Origin: Sepioteuthis lessoniana
Taxonomy: Eukaryota > Mollusca > Cephalopoda > Myopsida > Loliginidae
Direction of reading: 5' to 3'
DNA length: 64,000 bases
Assembly (NCBI GenBank): GCA_963585895.1
Contig: OY757917.1
Location: 100,861,301-100,925,300, forward strand
The position numbers were made by a program, and so were the translations under genes. The notes under the pieces were generated by a model. The model saw only the letters and a list, made by a program, of their open reading frames with translations, was not told the DNA's origin and did no database searches. Below are positions 1 to 9,572 of this stretch, piece by piece (position 1 is the first letter of the stretch; every line of letters begins with the position of its first letter).

Positions 1-317
1 ACCAATCCTTTAAACATACCTTAGGCCCTTCTTTTAAACACACCTTGGAGCGTTCCTTTAAACACTCCTTGGGCCCTCCCTTTAAACACACCTTTGGCCC
101 TTCTTTTAAACACTCCTTGGTCCCTTCCTTTAAACACACCTTGGACCGTTCCTTTAAACACACCCGTCTCTGAGCCCTTCCTTTAAACTCTCCATGGGCC
201 TTTCCTTTAAACACTCCTTAGGTCCTTCCTTTAAACACTCCTTGGATCCTTCCTTTAAACACTCCTTGGGCCGTTCCTTTCAAGACACTTTGGGCCCATC
301 CTTTAAACACTCCTGGG
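1..317. repeat. 24-bp minisatellite, about 13 units
   Basis: Near-perfect 24-bp period. Each unit contains CCTTTAAACAC followed by a CTTGGGCC-like segment; units differ by one to four substitutions and one unit near 160-180 carries a short insertion. The array is cut by the window edge, so its full length is unknown. No coding frame is supported. Confidence 0.9.
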
Positions 318-394
318 CAATAAATTGAAAAATAGCTAAAAATATAAAATATTGTATTATGTTATTTAACAATATTAACAAATATTGTATTATG

Positions 395-545
395 TTATTT
401 AACAACTTAACGTGTTCGACTGTGACCTTGTAAAAAGCGAGTTCAAATTCCAGTTGTGTTATTACTTTCACTTTTGAACAACTACCCTTGGAAAAGGCCT
501 TAACCTCCTTAACCCCCATCCTATGGGGTAAATAGTATCACTGCA
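395..545 (+). mobile_element. tSINE-2, 5' part (split by NR-1)
   Basis: Contains the tSINE-2 B-box-like GAGTTCAAATTCC, the central domain (TTACTTTCACTTTTG, then a TTGGAAAAGG segment) and GGTAAATAGTATCAC. The remainder of the same SINE lies at 1436-1487 on the far side of an inserted NR-1. The A box region is degraded. Confidence 0.7.
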
Positions 546-1423
546 GGTTTGGTTTGTTTGGTTTTATGGCATATCAACCTTTGTAGGTTATTTAACGCCA
601 AATCCATTTTTATGTAAATAATCTGTTCTATTTAAAACAATTCAGTTTAGCATAAGTACACAGTTTGTCAAAAACATTTATTTCAAACAACTCAAGAAGT
701 TATATGTAACAATTCAGTTAAGTGTAAATATAATTTCAATGTCGAAAAACAGTTCTATTTCAAATAATTCAGTTAAGTATAAGCACGCAGTTTAAATGTA
801 AGTATGGTTTAATTGTCAAAAACATTTCTATTTTAAGCTATTCAGGTTTGGTTTGGTTTGGTTTGTTTGGTTTTATGGCATATCAACCTTTGTAGGTTAT
901 TTAACGCCAAATCCATTTTTATGTAAATAATCTGTTCTATTGAAAACAGTTCAGTTTAGCATAAGTACAGTTTAATTGTCAAAAACATTTCCATTTCAAA
1001 CTATTCAAGCAGTTATATGTAATAATTCAGTTAAGTGTAAATACAGTTTTAATGTCGAAAAACTGTTCTATTTGAAATAATTCAGTTAAGCATAAGCACG
1101 CAGTTTAAGTGTAAGCACGGTTTAATTGTCAAAAACTTTTCTATTTCAAGCTATTCAGTTTACTCAATTCATTTTAGCATAAGTATGCAGTTAGTTCTAT
1201 TTAACCCATAGATAGGGCCCCATCAGGTGCCACCACTCTGGGCCAGAGTGGACCTGGGAGCGATGGCAATGAAGGGATACTCCGCATTCCCCAAATCTCC
1301 AGCACTGCTGGAACCTCACCATCAGATTGTTTAGTGTCATATCCAAGACACTCGTTAGGGGGGGGTCTTACCCCTCTGCAGAGGAGCAGTCGGTGTATTC
1401 TACAGCCCCAGCTGACTGGGCAA
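546..1423 (-). mobile_element. NR-1 non-coding retroposon, complete, with TSD
   Basis: Read on the minus strand it begins TTGCCCAGTCAGCTGGGGC, runs through a GC-richer body (1200-1420) and about 50-60-bp AT-rich units (CAATTCAG, CATAAGTAC, CAGTTTAA), and ends with the tail AAAGGTTGATATGCCATAAA followed by AAACC repeats. It interrupts a tSINE-2 and is flanked by near-identical 12-bp copies, AGTATCACTGCA (534-545) and AGTATCACAGTA (1424-1435). The tail and the unit block are present twice (about 546-846 and 847-1160). No protein frame is seen. Confidence 0.75.
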
Positions 1424-1435
1424 AGTATCACAGTA

Positions 1436-1487
1436 GTTCTTCTTCAAGAATGGCTTTGACATTAAATAACCCACGTAGGGTGACATG
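1436..1487 (+). mobile_element. tSINE-2, 3' part
   Basis: GTTCTTCTTCAAGAATGGCT followed by a TTAAATAACC segment and GACATTAAA, the usual tSINE-2 3' third. It continues the SINE broken at 545. Confidence 0.7.
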
Positions 1488-1534
1488 ACATTAAACAAAG
1501 AAAGATATCTAGACATCATCATTACCTCATATAT

Positions 1535-1625
1535 ATTTACCTAACCCCTCTACCAGGGATAGGATGTAACGCAAGGTCAATTTATAAAGCTGGTATGTAT
1601 TCAGAATGACCCTTCTCCTTAGAAC
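1535..1625 (-). mobile_element. tSINE-3 3'-tail fragment
   Basis: CTAACCCCTCTACCAGGGAT, then GATGTAACGCAAGGTCAATT and a CCTTCTCCTTAGA-like end correspond to the reverse complement of the tSINE-3 3' portion (compare 46822-46920). Diverged; the head is not recognisable. Confidence 0.5.
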
Positions 1626-1789
1626 TTGGAAGTTGTATAAAAATCAAGGGAATAAACATGGTAGGGATATACTGAATGTTTAGGACGATCTACACTAACT
1701 TATATGTGAGCATTAATAAAAATATTCCTTGTTTAAACAGCATATTGATCTCTGCCTGCGAGGTTTAGAATATGTTGTCTGTATCCCAG

Positions 1790-1905
1790 AAGACTAAGAA
1801 ATCCCATAAAAAAGGTTGTCCTGCATCTAATGATGAGGCTCCTGTTCTGGAACTCTGGGAAGCGTGAAGTACCCCTTCAATGCCATTACTCTCATATCCA
1901 CACTG
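1790..1905 (+). mobile_element. NR-1/NR-2 body fragment
   Basis: GGCTCCTGTTCTGGAACTCT, then GTACCCCTTCAATGCCATTA match the sense body of NR elements (reverse complement of the 21120-21210 block). Both ends are lost. Confidence 0.45.
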
Positions 1906-2500
1906 ACTCGAGCAAGCCTCACGATTCGGGTCACACGCCGGTCGCGTCGCTCGCTGCATGGATCGATTCGTATGGCTTGATCGCGTGATCTTTCAACGTC
2001 GGTCAGGGCCGCCTGACATGGGTACCGGGAAGCTGGCATTCATGTTATGCGCACTGAGACCGTCACTCCTCGCGCCTCTGGGAGTCGTCTCCCCAGGCTG
2101 TAACCCTCTCAGGAAGAGGTAAGTTTATCGCTTGGCGCCTGAGGTACCTCTTTTTAGGGGAATTCCGATAGGCATTTTTGGAGCCGCCGGGCGTGTCTGT
2201 GCTATGGTCCTGCGCCCAGAATCCGCCTTAAAAAGGCTTTGTGCTACATTCACCCGAGTGGTAGTGTGCACGACAAATACAGTGGACTGATTTCGGTTGC
2301 TATATTGCAGGCTGCAATTTGTAGAGAATAACTGTTATATAATTAAGGAATGATTTTTTTATTTTAATCCTTTTTCATTAATTATATTTTATCATTCAGT
2401 TTGGTTGGTCTTTGAACTATTTGGGTTAAGAGTTCAGGTGTGTAGTCAATTGGTGCTGTTTACGCTCGTGCGCAAAAGATATGACAATCACCATTGTCAT
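1906..2500. other. GC-richer unassigned stretch, then AT-rich DNA
   Basis: 1906-2290 is clearly richer in G+C and CpG than its surroundings (for example GGTCGCGTCGCTCGC). The frames here are short (up to 70 codons) and resemble nothing I know. It may be an old repeat; a promoter or CpG island is possible but unsupported. 2300-2500 is AT-rich without recognised content. Confidence 0.3.
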
Positions 2501-2539
2501 AATAAACCCAAAGCAGGAAATGAGGCTGGAGTGTGGATG

Positions 2540-3250
2540 ACGTCATGCCCGGAAGAAATGGGCTGAGAATTCGGAGGATTTTGAAAAAGATTCAGTTGGC
2601 GTCCGACCATGATGTTGAGAAATTGGGGTGCCACCATGGTGTTGAGAAGTTGAAGTCTGACCAGAGAGTTGAGAATTTGAGATTGGACCATGCAGGCAGA
2701 CAATTGAGCTTCTGTCATTGGGGCAGAGAATGGAGTTCTCTGCCATAGAGTTGTGTTTTCTACCATTGCGGTGGCGGTTAAGTTTTTCGGGTCCCGACCA
2801 GCGAAGAGGAATTGAGATCTAAAACACCGCGAGATGTGCCGAGCGTTGAGGGTGTTGTTAGCATAGTATGATTACGAAAGACTTTTAAGAATTGTGTCCC
2901 TCTCCTCGTGTCGAAGAACTGAAGTCAGAAGTTAATAAACGGTTCGTACATGAACAGCAGAGTCCGCCTGTGTTTTTGCATGTGTATATGTACTGTTGTT
3001 ATGGATATCATTATGGTTGTGAGTATACAACATAGCAACAATGCTTAATCTCAGAAATATTTACAGATATTATCAAATAGCTATTATCAAATATCAGATA
3101 TTAACAAATAGATCTGTTTGAAAACTGTTCATATTCGATGGAACCAAACGCAAAAATAAATAAACAAAATAAAATCCTTAGAAACAATTACACGAAAAAT
3201 GTATATATGAACGTAGAATAGATGCGATTCTTTAAAATCTTAATATAAAA
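2540..3250. other. Unassigned, with weak ~30-bp internal periodicity
   Basis: 2600-2740 repeats a motif of the type GACCATGATGTTGAGAA / GACCAGAGAGTTGAGAA about every 30-35 bp. Further on, AATAAACGG at about 2935 could be a polyadenylation-like signal. Three short overlapping frames cover the periodic part; none has a recognisable domain. 2960-3250 is AT-rich. Confidence 0.3.
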
Positions 3251-3259
3251 TAACATTAA

Positions 3260-3296
3260 ATAACTAGTTGACCTGCCGTTGAAATTAATCACAAAA
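3260..3296 (+). mobile_element. NR-2 tail fragment
   Basis: AGTTGACCTGCCGTTGAAAT followed by TAATCAC resembles the NR-2 3' tail (GGTTGACATGCCGTTAAAAT, then CAATC). Too short to place the rest of the element. Confidence 0.4.
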
Positions 3297-3552
3297 CCAG
3301 CCCTTTATATTAAAATGGGGAGTTGCTACTTGAAAGATGGATCGTATAGAACCAGGAATAAATGTATTTTGATTGTCGTATCGAAAACAAGGTTAACAGC
3401 GAACTGCTAAACGTCATATGAGCCAGTCAATAAGGGGTCGCATTCTGAATGATGAAGGGGAAGCGTTTTTATTGATAAATTGAATAATGGATCGATAAGT
3501 GAAAGAAATCAAATCAATCAATTCCAGCTAAATGTGTCATTTTCTCAGAAGT

Positions 3553-3628
3553 ATGGGGCATCCGGTGAGAATCAAACTCATTAAAAATGGTGTGCTAGCC
3601 AAGCTTGTTAACCATTACATTACGCGAT
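3553..3628 (-). mobile_element. tSINE-4 head fragment
   Basis: GAGAATCAAACTCATT is the reverse complement of a tSINE-4 B-box region (GAGTTCGAGTCTC type), followed by a TTGTTAACCATTACATTACG segment, the reverse complement of an A-box region (TGGTGTAATGGTTAACAA). Both promoter boxes keep their usual spacing. Confidence 0.55.
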
Positions 3629-3659
3629 GTACCTGCATTTTTAAAATTTATTTTTATAT

Positions 3660-3893
3660 TTCGCTTTCCTTCCAACTAAGTCTCTCTTCGACTTTGTCCT
3701 TAATAAACTTTCTGAATCTCGTGTTCTTTCATTTTCTTCTTCCCTTTTCTTTCTCTGTCTCTCACTCTCTTTCTCTCTCTCCCCCCTCTCTCTCTCTCTA
3801 ATCATAACTTTTTATTCTTCAGTCTTCTTTTTAATTTCTCTTTCTTTCCAGCTTATTCTTTCTTTACTTTCATCCTTCTCATGCTCTCTCTCT

Positions 3894-3936
<43 letters not shown>

Positions 3937-3980
3937 TTTCAATTTCTTTTTCTTCACTCTTTCTTTCTCTCTTTGTTTCT
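3660..3980. repeat. CT-rich tract with (CT)n
   Basis: Pyrimidine-rich, with uninterrupted (CT)n around 3902-3932 and looser CTTT/CTCT around it. The 89-codon frame at 3532-3801 is mostly Leu/Ser/Phe from this tract and is not a gene. Confidence 0.85.
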
Positions 3981-4770
3981 TTTTTTTTTTTTACTTGTGT
4001 AATTTGAAAGGATCTCAGTTGATTAATGCCCCTGCATTCTCAACCTGCTGGCTGGACTAATGACGAACCTTTAGACAAGTAGAAATGCAGCTCTATATGT
4101 AAATAATTATGTCATTTAAAACTAGAAACATACTAGTAACGAATACGAATTAATGACAATAAAATGTCTGTTAATTAAAGTTCTTATTGACGTCATAACA
4201 ATTATTTTATTTTCCAGTATCGAAGACGCTAATTTTTCCCCCAAATAAATTTCAAAAATTTACCCTGCACCTTAAAAGATTAATTTTTGCATAGGCCTAT
4301 CCTAATCAATTTTTTTCTCTTTTTTTGGGGGGGAGGGGAGGGGACTATTTCACATGTCGAAATTGGGAGCGTCTTTATGGACGGGACATCTTCCTTAATG
4401 TCGGGGAATATTTTAATCAATTTTCAAAAAACAGTTTGGACGGACACTTTAACAAAATTTTGGACTAGAGAAGATTTTTTTTATTTATCAAATCTGAATC
4501 AATTTTTACATTTTATTTTTTCCTTTTTGTTTACTGCATTGAAAATCATTCGTAATTTGATTTCTTATGATTGATTGAATGATTTTTGTTATGACCGATT
4601 ATTAAGGGTCAATAAATAGATAACTCAACACGGAGATATGAGTGCCTCACAAGGTGCTTACTACAGCTGCTGCTGCTGCTCTCTCTCACTCTACCAGCTT
4701 AGTTCTTGATAATTATTCTCTGTGGGTAAGTCCTTATTCTGGTCATAGGTGAGTCACCCACAACAATTTT
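3981..4770. other. AT-rich unassigned DNA
   Basis: No recognised repeat or coding signal. It has long T runs and a short (CTG)4 near 4670. The 95-codon frame at 4287-4574 is Phe/Leu/Ile-rich and I give it no function. Confidence 0.4.
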
Positions 4771-5087
4771 AACAGCATGTCAAACCGTCCAAGGTTATTT
4801 TATACCTAGAGGTTAGGGAATCATTTACATTTTTGTGTAGATGTTTCTTAAGGTTTTTTTTTACTTATTATCCTATCGGAAACGAATAATTTTAAACAGA
4901 TCTGTAGATATAACACAAAGAGATACTAAAACACCAGGTCAGAGTGGACCTGGGATTAATGTCAATTGAGGGGTGCTCCACACTTTCTCGATCTCCAGAA
5001 CTGGAGCCCCAGCACCATATGTAGTTTAATGTCATGTCTAAGTAATCCCTTTTGGAGGGATCTTATCCTTCTGCAAGGGGCCCTGTT
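4771..5087 (-). mobile_element. NR-2 copy
   Basis: From the left it shows the reverse of the NR-2 tail (AACAGCATGTCAAACCGTCC), GAGGTTAGGGAATCATTTAC, AT-rich units, then the body CAGAGTGGACCTGGGA and GGGGTGCTCCACACTTTC up to CCTTCTGCAAGGG. No intact tail repeat is seen on the left. Diverged copy. Confidence 0.6.
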
Positions 5088-5237
5088 TGAAAATCAAAGT
5101 TTCATCTTGGACTATTGCATCTCTAAAATAATTCTGTTAAAAAATTATTCGTATCCGATAGGACTATGTGCTAAACAAACTAACAAAAGAAGAAACTACC
5201 CTGAATGCGATTTTCCAATCTCTCGGCTTAAAATATC

Positions 5238-5272
5238 CAGACACAGGTTGACGTGCTGTTAAAATCAATCAG
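5238..5272 (+). mobile_element. NR-2 tail, opposite orientation
   Basis: CAGGTTGACGTGCTGTTAAA followed by ATCAATCAGTCAG is the sense NR-2 tail with a degenerate (CAAT)n end. The preceding 5090-5237 may be a diverged body. Confidence 0.5.
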
Positions 5273-5275
5273 TCA

Positions 5276-5654
5276 GTTCATTGATCAAACAAAACGCTGA
5301 ATCTAGGATAGAACGCTGAAGTAAATATTTACAAAGAAGATTTTTACTTATTGGATATCACTGTTTCAATAGACTAATTGAAAGAGAAAGAAAAAGATTA
5401 GGAAATATCTAGATAAGAAATCGAAGAAAAAAAATGTGAACAATGAAAGTGATGGCTGTATCGATCAGAATTGAAATCGTGCAGACAACAGGATTGATGA
5501 ATTAAGCTAAAACACCGACGAAAGCGTTTGATGAATAGAAGATTCTTGTTGTCACTTTACCTTAAATGATTAACAACTTGTTACTATCTGTGCGGAAATT
5601 GAAAGTAATGACGAGTTTGGAAGAACTTGAAATTCTAAAGATAATGAAGATAAC
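5276..5654. other. Unassigned AT-rich DNA
   Basis: Purine-rich and AT-rich. No repeat, coding or RNA signal was recognised. Confidence 0.35.
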
Positions 5655-6290
5655 GATGAAATGCTAATCAGAATCGTTCTCTCCTTTCTAAATAGAAGTA
5701 CCAATAGCATTATGGACTGCTATTAACTATAAAATGCTAACTAGAACCATTCACTCCTTCCTAAATAGAAGTACCAATATCAGCATGGACTGATGGACAA
5801 TCAAATACAAATTAGAATCCTTCATTCCTTCCTGAATAGAAGTACCAATAGCATCATGGACTGCTGTTAACTATAAAATGCTAACTAGAACCATTCACTC
5901 CTTCCTAAATAGAAGTACCAATATCATCATGGACTGATGGACTATCAAATACAAATTAGAATCCTTCCTGAATAGAAGTACCAATAGCATCTTGGACTGG
6001 TGCTAAGTATAAAATGCTAATCAGAATCCTTCTCTCCTTTCTAAATAGAAGTACCAATATCATCATGGACTGCTGTTAACTATAAAATGCTAACCAGAAC
6101 CCTTCACTCCTTCCTAAATAGAAGTACCAATATCAGCATGGACTGATGGACTACAAATACAAATTAGAATCCTTCATTCCTTCCTGAATAGAAGTATCAA
6201 TATCATCATGGACTGGTGCTAACTATAAAATGCTAATTAGAGTCCTTCATTCCTTCCTAAACAGAAACATCAATATCATCATGGATCGCT
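5655..6290. repeat. ~73-bp satellite array, about 9 units in alternating types
   Basis: Each unit carries AAATAGAAGTACCAATA followed by CATGGACTG; the motif recurs at about 5697, 5770, 5840, 5916, 5981, 6050, 6125, 6195 and 6262. Two unit types tend to alternate: one continues TGCTGTTAACTATAAAATGC, the other TGATGGACTATCAAATAC. That gives a dimeric period near 147 bp. Confidence 0.85.
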
Positions 6291-6640
6291 GTTGCAACGA
6301 GAACCCAACAAGTTCAGGGATCGTCTAGTCTTCATTAGAAGCGACCTTACGCAGTAAGAGACCTTAATTACCAATCACCTCTCGTAATTTTAACTTTGAA
6401 GTTTATTTTTAATCCATTATTTGATGACGATTTGCTACCCTTTGAACAAACACGAATTTCTTTCTTTTTTTCTTCTTTTTAACGTAGGCGTCAATGAGGA
6501 GATAAAAAGGAAGTACTTTTAGCGTGTATTGACGTTCGCAAATCGTCATCAACTACGAACGTGACTAGAATTTTTGATACGAGCATTTCCGAGGTAATCT
6601 TACAGAAGGGAAAAATTTAAGAAATAGGGTCAAGTGTCAC
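6291..6640. other. Unassigned unique-looking stretch
   Basis: No repeat family match within the window and no convincing frame. Confidence 0.35.

Positions 6641-6700
<60 letters not shown>
6641..6700. repeat. (GA)n microsatellite
   Basis: Uninterrupted GA dinucleotides over about 55 bp. Confidence 0.95.
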
Positions 6701-6703
<3 letters not shown>

Positions 6704-7137
6704 TCGAAACTACCGAAGCTGTAAATAGAAAGAAGTCTGGCCAACCGTCACAACAGGTTTGATAATGGAATGACGAAAATAGAACTGTCCTATTTTTTTT
6801 AATCGTTACTTTCTAAAAATATAACGATTAGACATTCGAATTAAAAGGATTTATTTCCGTTTCTTCGTTTGTCCCCACTTGACTTAAACCATCAGTCATC
6901 GATCGTACTTCTATATACTGCAGTTATTATTATTTTTTTTTTTTTTAGTTTCTTTTTCATTTTTTAAGAAATCACCTTTTAATTTGGTAATTCAAGTACT
7001 TTTTTTGGGTGTATCGTTCTATTTTTATCGTTCTGTTTATTATCATTCTGCGACAGAAATGAGTTGTTGATTACTATATGAATCTTCTCATATGTTAGCT
7101 TGATTCTGACACACGAGACTCTGTCTAATTTTCTTTC
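6701..7137. other. Unassigned AT-rich DNA
   Basis: Contains poly-T at 6930-6945. No feature recognised. Confidence 0.35.
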
Positions 7138-7194
7138 AACATCATCATCATCTTTTTCTTCTTCTTCTTTGATCATGATAATATCTTTCCTAAT

Positions 7195-7239
<45 letters not shown>

Positions 7240-7263
7240 TTCTTTGATAATGATATCTTTTCT
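7138..7263. repeat. (ATC)n trinucleotide array
   Basis: An uninterrupted (ATC)n block at about 7196-7241 and flanking ATC/TTC-rich sequence. The frames through it (poly-Ser on plus, poly-Asp on minus) are artefacts of the trinucleotide. Confidence 0.9.
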
Positions 7264-7440
7264 AACAGACATTGCACGGTTTGATTACTATATACAAACA
7301 ATTTTATGCTATATTTAGTTTAGGGCTGAGGAATGTTGCCTTCTCAGTCATCAAGAAGGGCCCCACGTTGAAAGACCAATTAAAATTGATAATCTCCAAT
7401 TCAGAACTTAATATTCAAATGCTCTGAAGCAAATACACCC

Positions 7441-7471
7441 CCCACATATATATATATATATATATATATAA
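7441..7471. repeat. (TA)n microsatellite
   Basis: Pure TA over about 24 bp. Confidence 0.9.
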
Positions 7472-7518
7472 ACATTGTAAGTTTTTTCTTGAATGTATTT
7501 TCTTTACTTTAATGGTAT

Positions 7519-8340
7519 TGTAGCAGAAGGAATTTTCGTATTTTTGTTTGGCGCGTAATTTAATTCGACGTATAATTTCACCCAATCAGGATGACTTATC
7601 CTATTCCCCTCGAACCTCCTTTCCGGGCAGCAGAAATTAGGAAAGCTGCCAAACACAGTTTTTTTCTCAGAACGACTTGGTTCTGTACAGACGTCTACCG
7701 TCTGCTCTCCAATAGCAGCAGCAGCAGCATGGACACAATGAGGGAACCTACCTAATTTATAGATCCCTTGCGTCTATTTCCCTTGGTCCAAGGGGTCCCA
7801 GTTGAATATGAATTAGATAAATTCAATACGCCACACACAGGAACAACTTTATTTCACCCCCAAAATTGGCTATGTCGATTGCGATGTCTAATTCCGCTCC
7901 GGCACCTAGCGACTACTTCAACTCTGGGCAACATTTTCTGGAGACATTCACGATTCTCCCCGAAACAACCAGAAACACACTCACGGTGACTTCAACGTTT
8001 ATTTCCTCAAACGGCAAACATCACTTTCGCTACATTTTGCGAACGTACCTCCCTCGCACGTCCAACAACACACACTGCTATCTCAACTCTCTCATAATTC
8101 CATTTCGTCTCTTTACTTCTTTCCTTTCTCACGATGCTTGCAGCTCAAACGCAAACTCTATATTCAATGCAGCCATTAAAAACTATTCATAAAACATTTC
8201 GACATCTTGTAACTTCTCTCCTTTATTTACTTTTAAAACTTAGCAAGGAAGTAACCAAACACACACACGCACGTTACAACCTTTTATCGCTAAAAACATA
8301 AACAAAACTTCCTATCACTAAAAATAATAACAATATCTCA
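7519..8340 (+). mobile_element. LTR-like repeat family, copy 1 (TGTAGCAGAA family)
   Basis: Starts TTGTAGCAGAAGGAA, then TTTGGCGCGTAATTTAATTC, TTCACCCAATCAGGATGACT and a hairpin-forming block at 7761-7799. It aligns by eye with 45794 and 55531. Downstream similarity to copy 3 continues (CTACTTCAACTCTGGGCAAC). A TG start and the lack of coding suggest a solo LTR, but no partner LTR, TSD or CA end was found. The 3' end is uncertain. Confidence 0.5.
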
Positions 8341-8351
8341 CTCGCTAAAGT

Positions 8352-8545
8352 ATATTAACCTTCGTTGGTTATTTAATGCCAAAAGCGCTATTTAAAAGGA
8401 AACGTAATGATACTATTCAACCTCTAGCCTTAGGGGGGAAAAAGGGGGGGTTCATACCATTTCCTGAAAGTGGTACCACGACTGGAGTTCGAACTTATTT
8501 ACCTCGAGGTCGCAGGCCAGCTCTTTAGTTATTACGTCCCTCCTT
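8352..8545 (-). mobile_element. tSINE-2 copy
   Basis: Reverse of the tSINE-2 tail (TTAACCTTCGTTGGTTATTT), GTTCATACCATTTCCTGAAA from the central domain, then CGACTGGAGTTCGAACTTAT (B-box region). A poly-G stretch in the middle is unusual. Confidence 0.65.
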
Positions 8546-8735
8546 TCAATATATTCTACTGAAATGAAACTTTTGTTGAGCAGTTAGAATCTTTAAAATA
8601 ATTAAATTGTGATTAAATTATTAACTGAACATTTAAATTTTATATTTCGTCGTAAAAATACAGAAATTTTATTGAGTGTGCCCTTATTAGAAAGCAATAA
8701 ATTCAAATTTGATCGTCAACAATGAGAAGCTTCCC

Positions 8736-8805
8736 TCCCATATATATATATATATATATATATTCATGTGTGTATGTGTGTATGTGTGTGTGTTATATAC
8801 ACACA
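8736..8805. repeat. (TA)n/(TG)n microsatellite
   Basis: TA repeats followed by TGTATGTG repeats and a short TGTGTG...CACACA snapback. Confidence 0.85.
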
Positions 8806-9004
8806 AGAGGGTCGTTCAAAATGTTCTAAGCCCCATCCGGAAAGAAGACCATAGCTGAACATTTTTATTGTGGCAACACTGTACCACTTCTTATCAAACA
8901 AGAAAAGTCAATTAGTTTTTCACTTTTTTTTTTTTTTTTCAAATCATGGCGTTGTGCCAGACTTGGTAAATCTTTAACAAATAAGATAGCTAATGATCAA
9001 ATCT

Positions 9005-9103
9005 GTCGGCAAGCAGTGGTTCTCCTCAAGTTAACTAAGTTAAGCAACGTTGAATTTAGTCACTTCTTAGATGGGTGATTATTTTGGAATATTTAAGCAA
9101 CTG
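9005..9103 (+). pseudogene. 5S rRNA-derived segment 1
   Basis: AAGTTAAGCAACGTTGA (9036-9052) matches the 5S rRNA internal control region, and GATGGGTGA follows at the same 33-base distance as in 5S rRNA; GGTTCTC upstream and GGAATA downstream also sit at 5S spacing, so the match runs ungapped for about 75 bases. Many C/G positions are now A/T and the 5' third is lost. It is a 5S pseudogene or the head of a 5S-derived SINE (SINE3 type), not a working rRNA. Confidence 0.8.
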
Positions 9104-9144
9104 AGTGACTAGCAGTTGATTCACGCTGTAAATCACAGTTCCAA

Positions 9145-9206
9145 GTAGATCATGTGGAGTTAAGCAACGATGAACCGCTTCAATACTAAGAGAGTGACCC
9201 CTTTAG
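9145..9206 (+). pseudogene. 5S rRNA-derived segment 2
   Basis: A second 5S-like block, more diverged: GATCATGTGGAGTTAAGCAA, then CGATGAACC and GAGTGACCCC at the expected spacing. It lies in tandem and in the same orientation as segment 1, about 115 bp downstream, which suggests a dimer or a tandem duplication. Confidence 0.65.
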
Positions 9207-9228
9207 CAATCTGAGGTTTGTAAATGTT

Positions 9229-9572
9229 ATATACCCTACCTATGAACATTATGGGTATGCCTCATTCTTCATAAATACGTTGGACACTATTATGTGGTGG
9301 GGAGGAAATATGCTGACTGGGCGCCTTCAGTGGTGCAAGGGCGCCTTGGGTGGTGTAATGGTTAACAAGTTAGACTAGCAAAACTACACGAGTGAATGCG
9401 AGTCTCATTGGTCTTGTGCCACATCGAAGCAAAGAGCTTTGTAAATTACTACCTATGAACATTAATGGGCATGTCCTATTCTTCATAAATACGTTGGACA
9501 CTATTTTGAGGGGGAAAATATGCTGGCGGGTCGTCTTGGGTGGTGCAAGGGCGCCTTAGGTGATGTAATTCG
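9229..9572 (+). repeat. Tandem duplication of ~213 bp carrying tSINE-4 head
   Basis: Two direct copies start with ACCTATGAACATT (9239 and 9452), continue TTCTTCATAAATACGTTGGA and end in GGGCGCCTTGGGTGGTGTAA or its variant. The first copy continues into a tSINE-4 tRNA-like head: GGTGTAATGGTTAACAAG as A box region and GCGAGTCTCATTGG as B box region. The second is cut at about 9572 by the inverted-repeat arm. Confidence 0.65.

Noticed and set aside
5655-6290. CRISPR-like array
   Set aside because: The units are contiguous and diverged with no constant repeat and unique spacers; the DNA is eukaryotic satellite.
6979-7272. Poly-Asp / poly-Ser frames
   Set aside because: Caused by the ATC trinucleotide array; no flanking coding signal.
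8806-8870. Possible mariner-type end (GAGGGTCGTTCAAAATGTTC)
   Set aside because: It resembles some mariner termini, but no matching inverted end and no transposase pieces were found nearby.
9005-9103. Working 5S rRNA gene
   Set aside because: The 5' third and many paired positions are lost; only the internal promoter region is recognisable.
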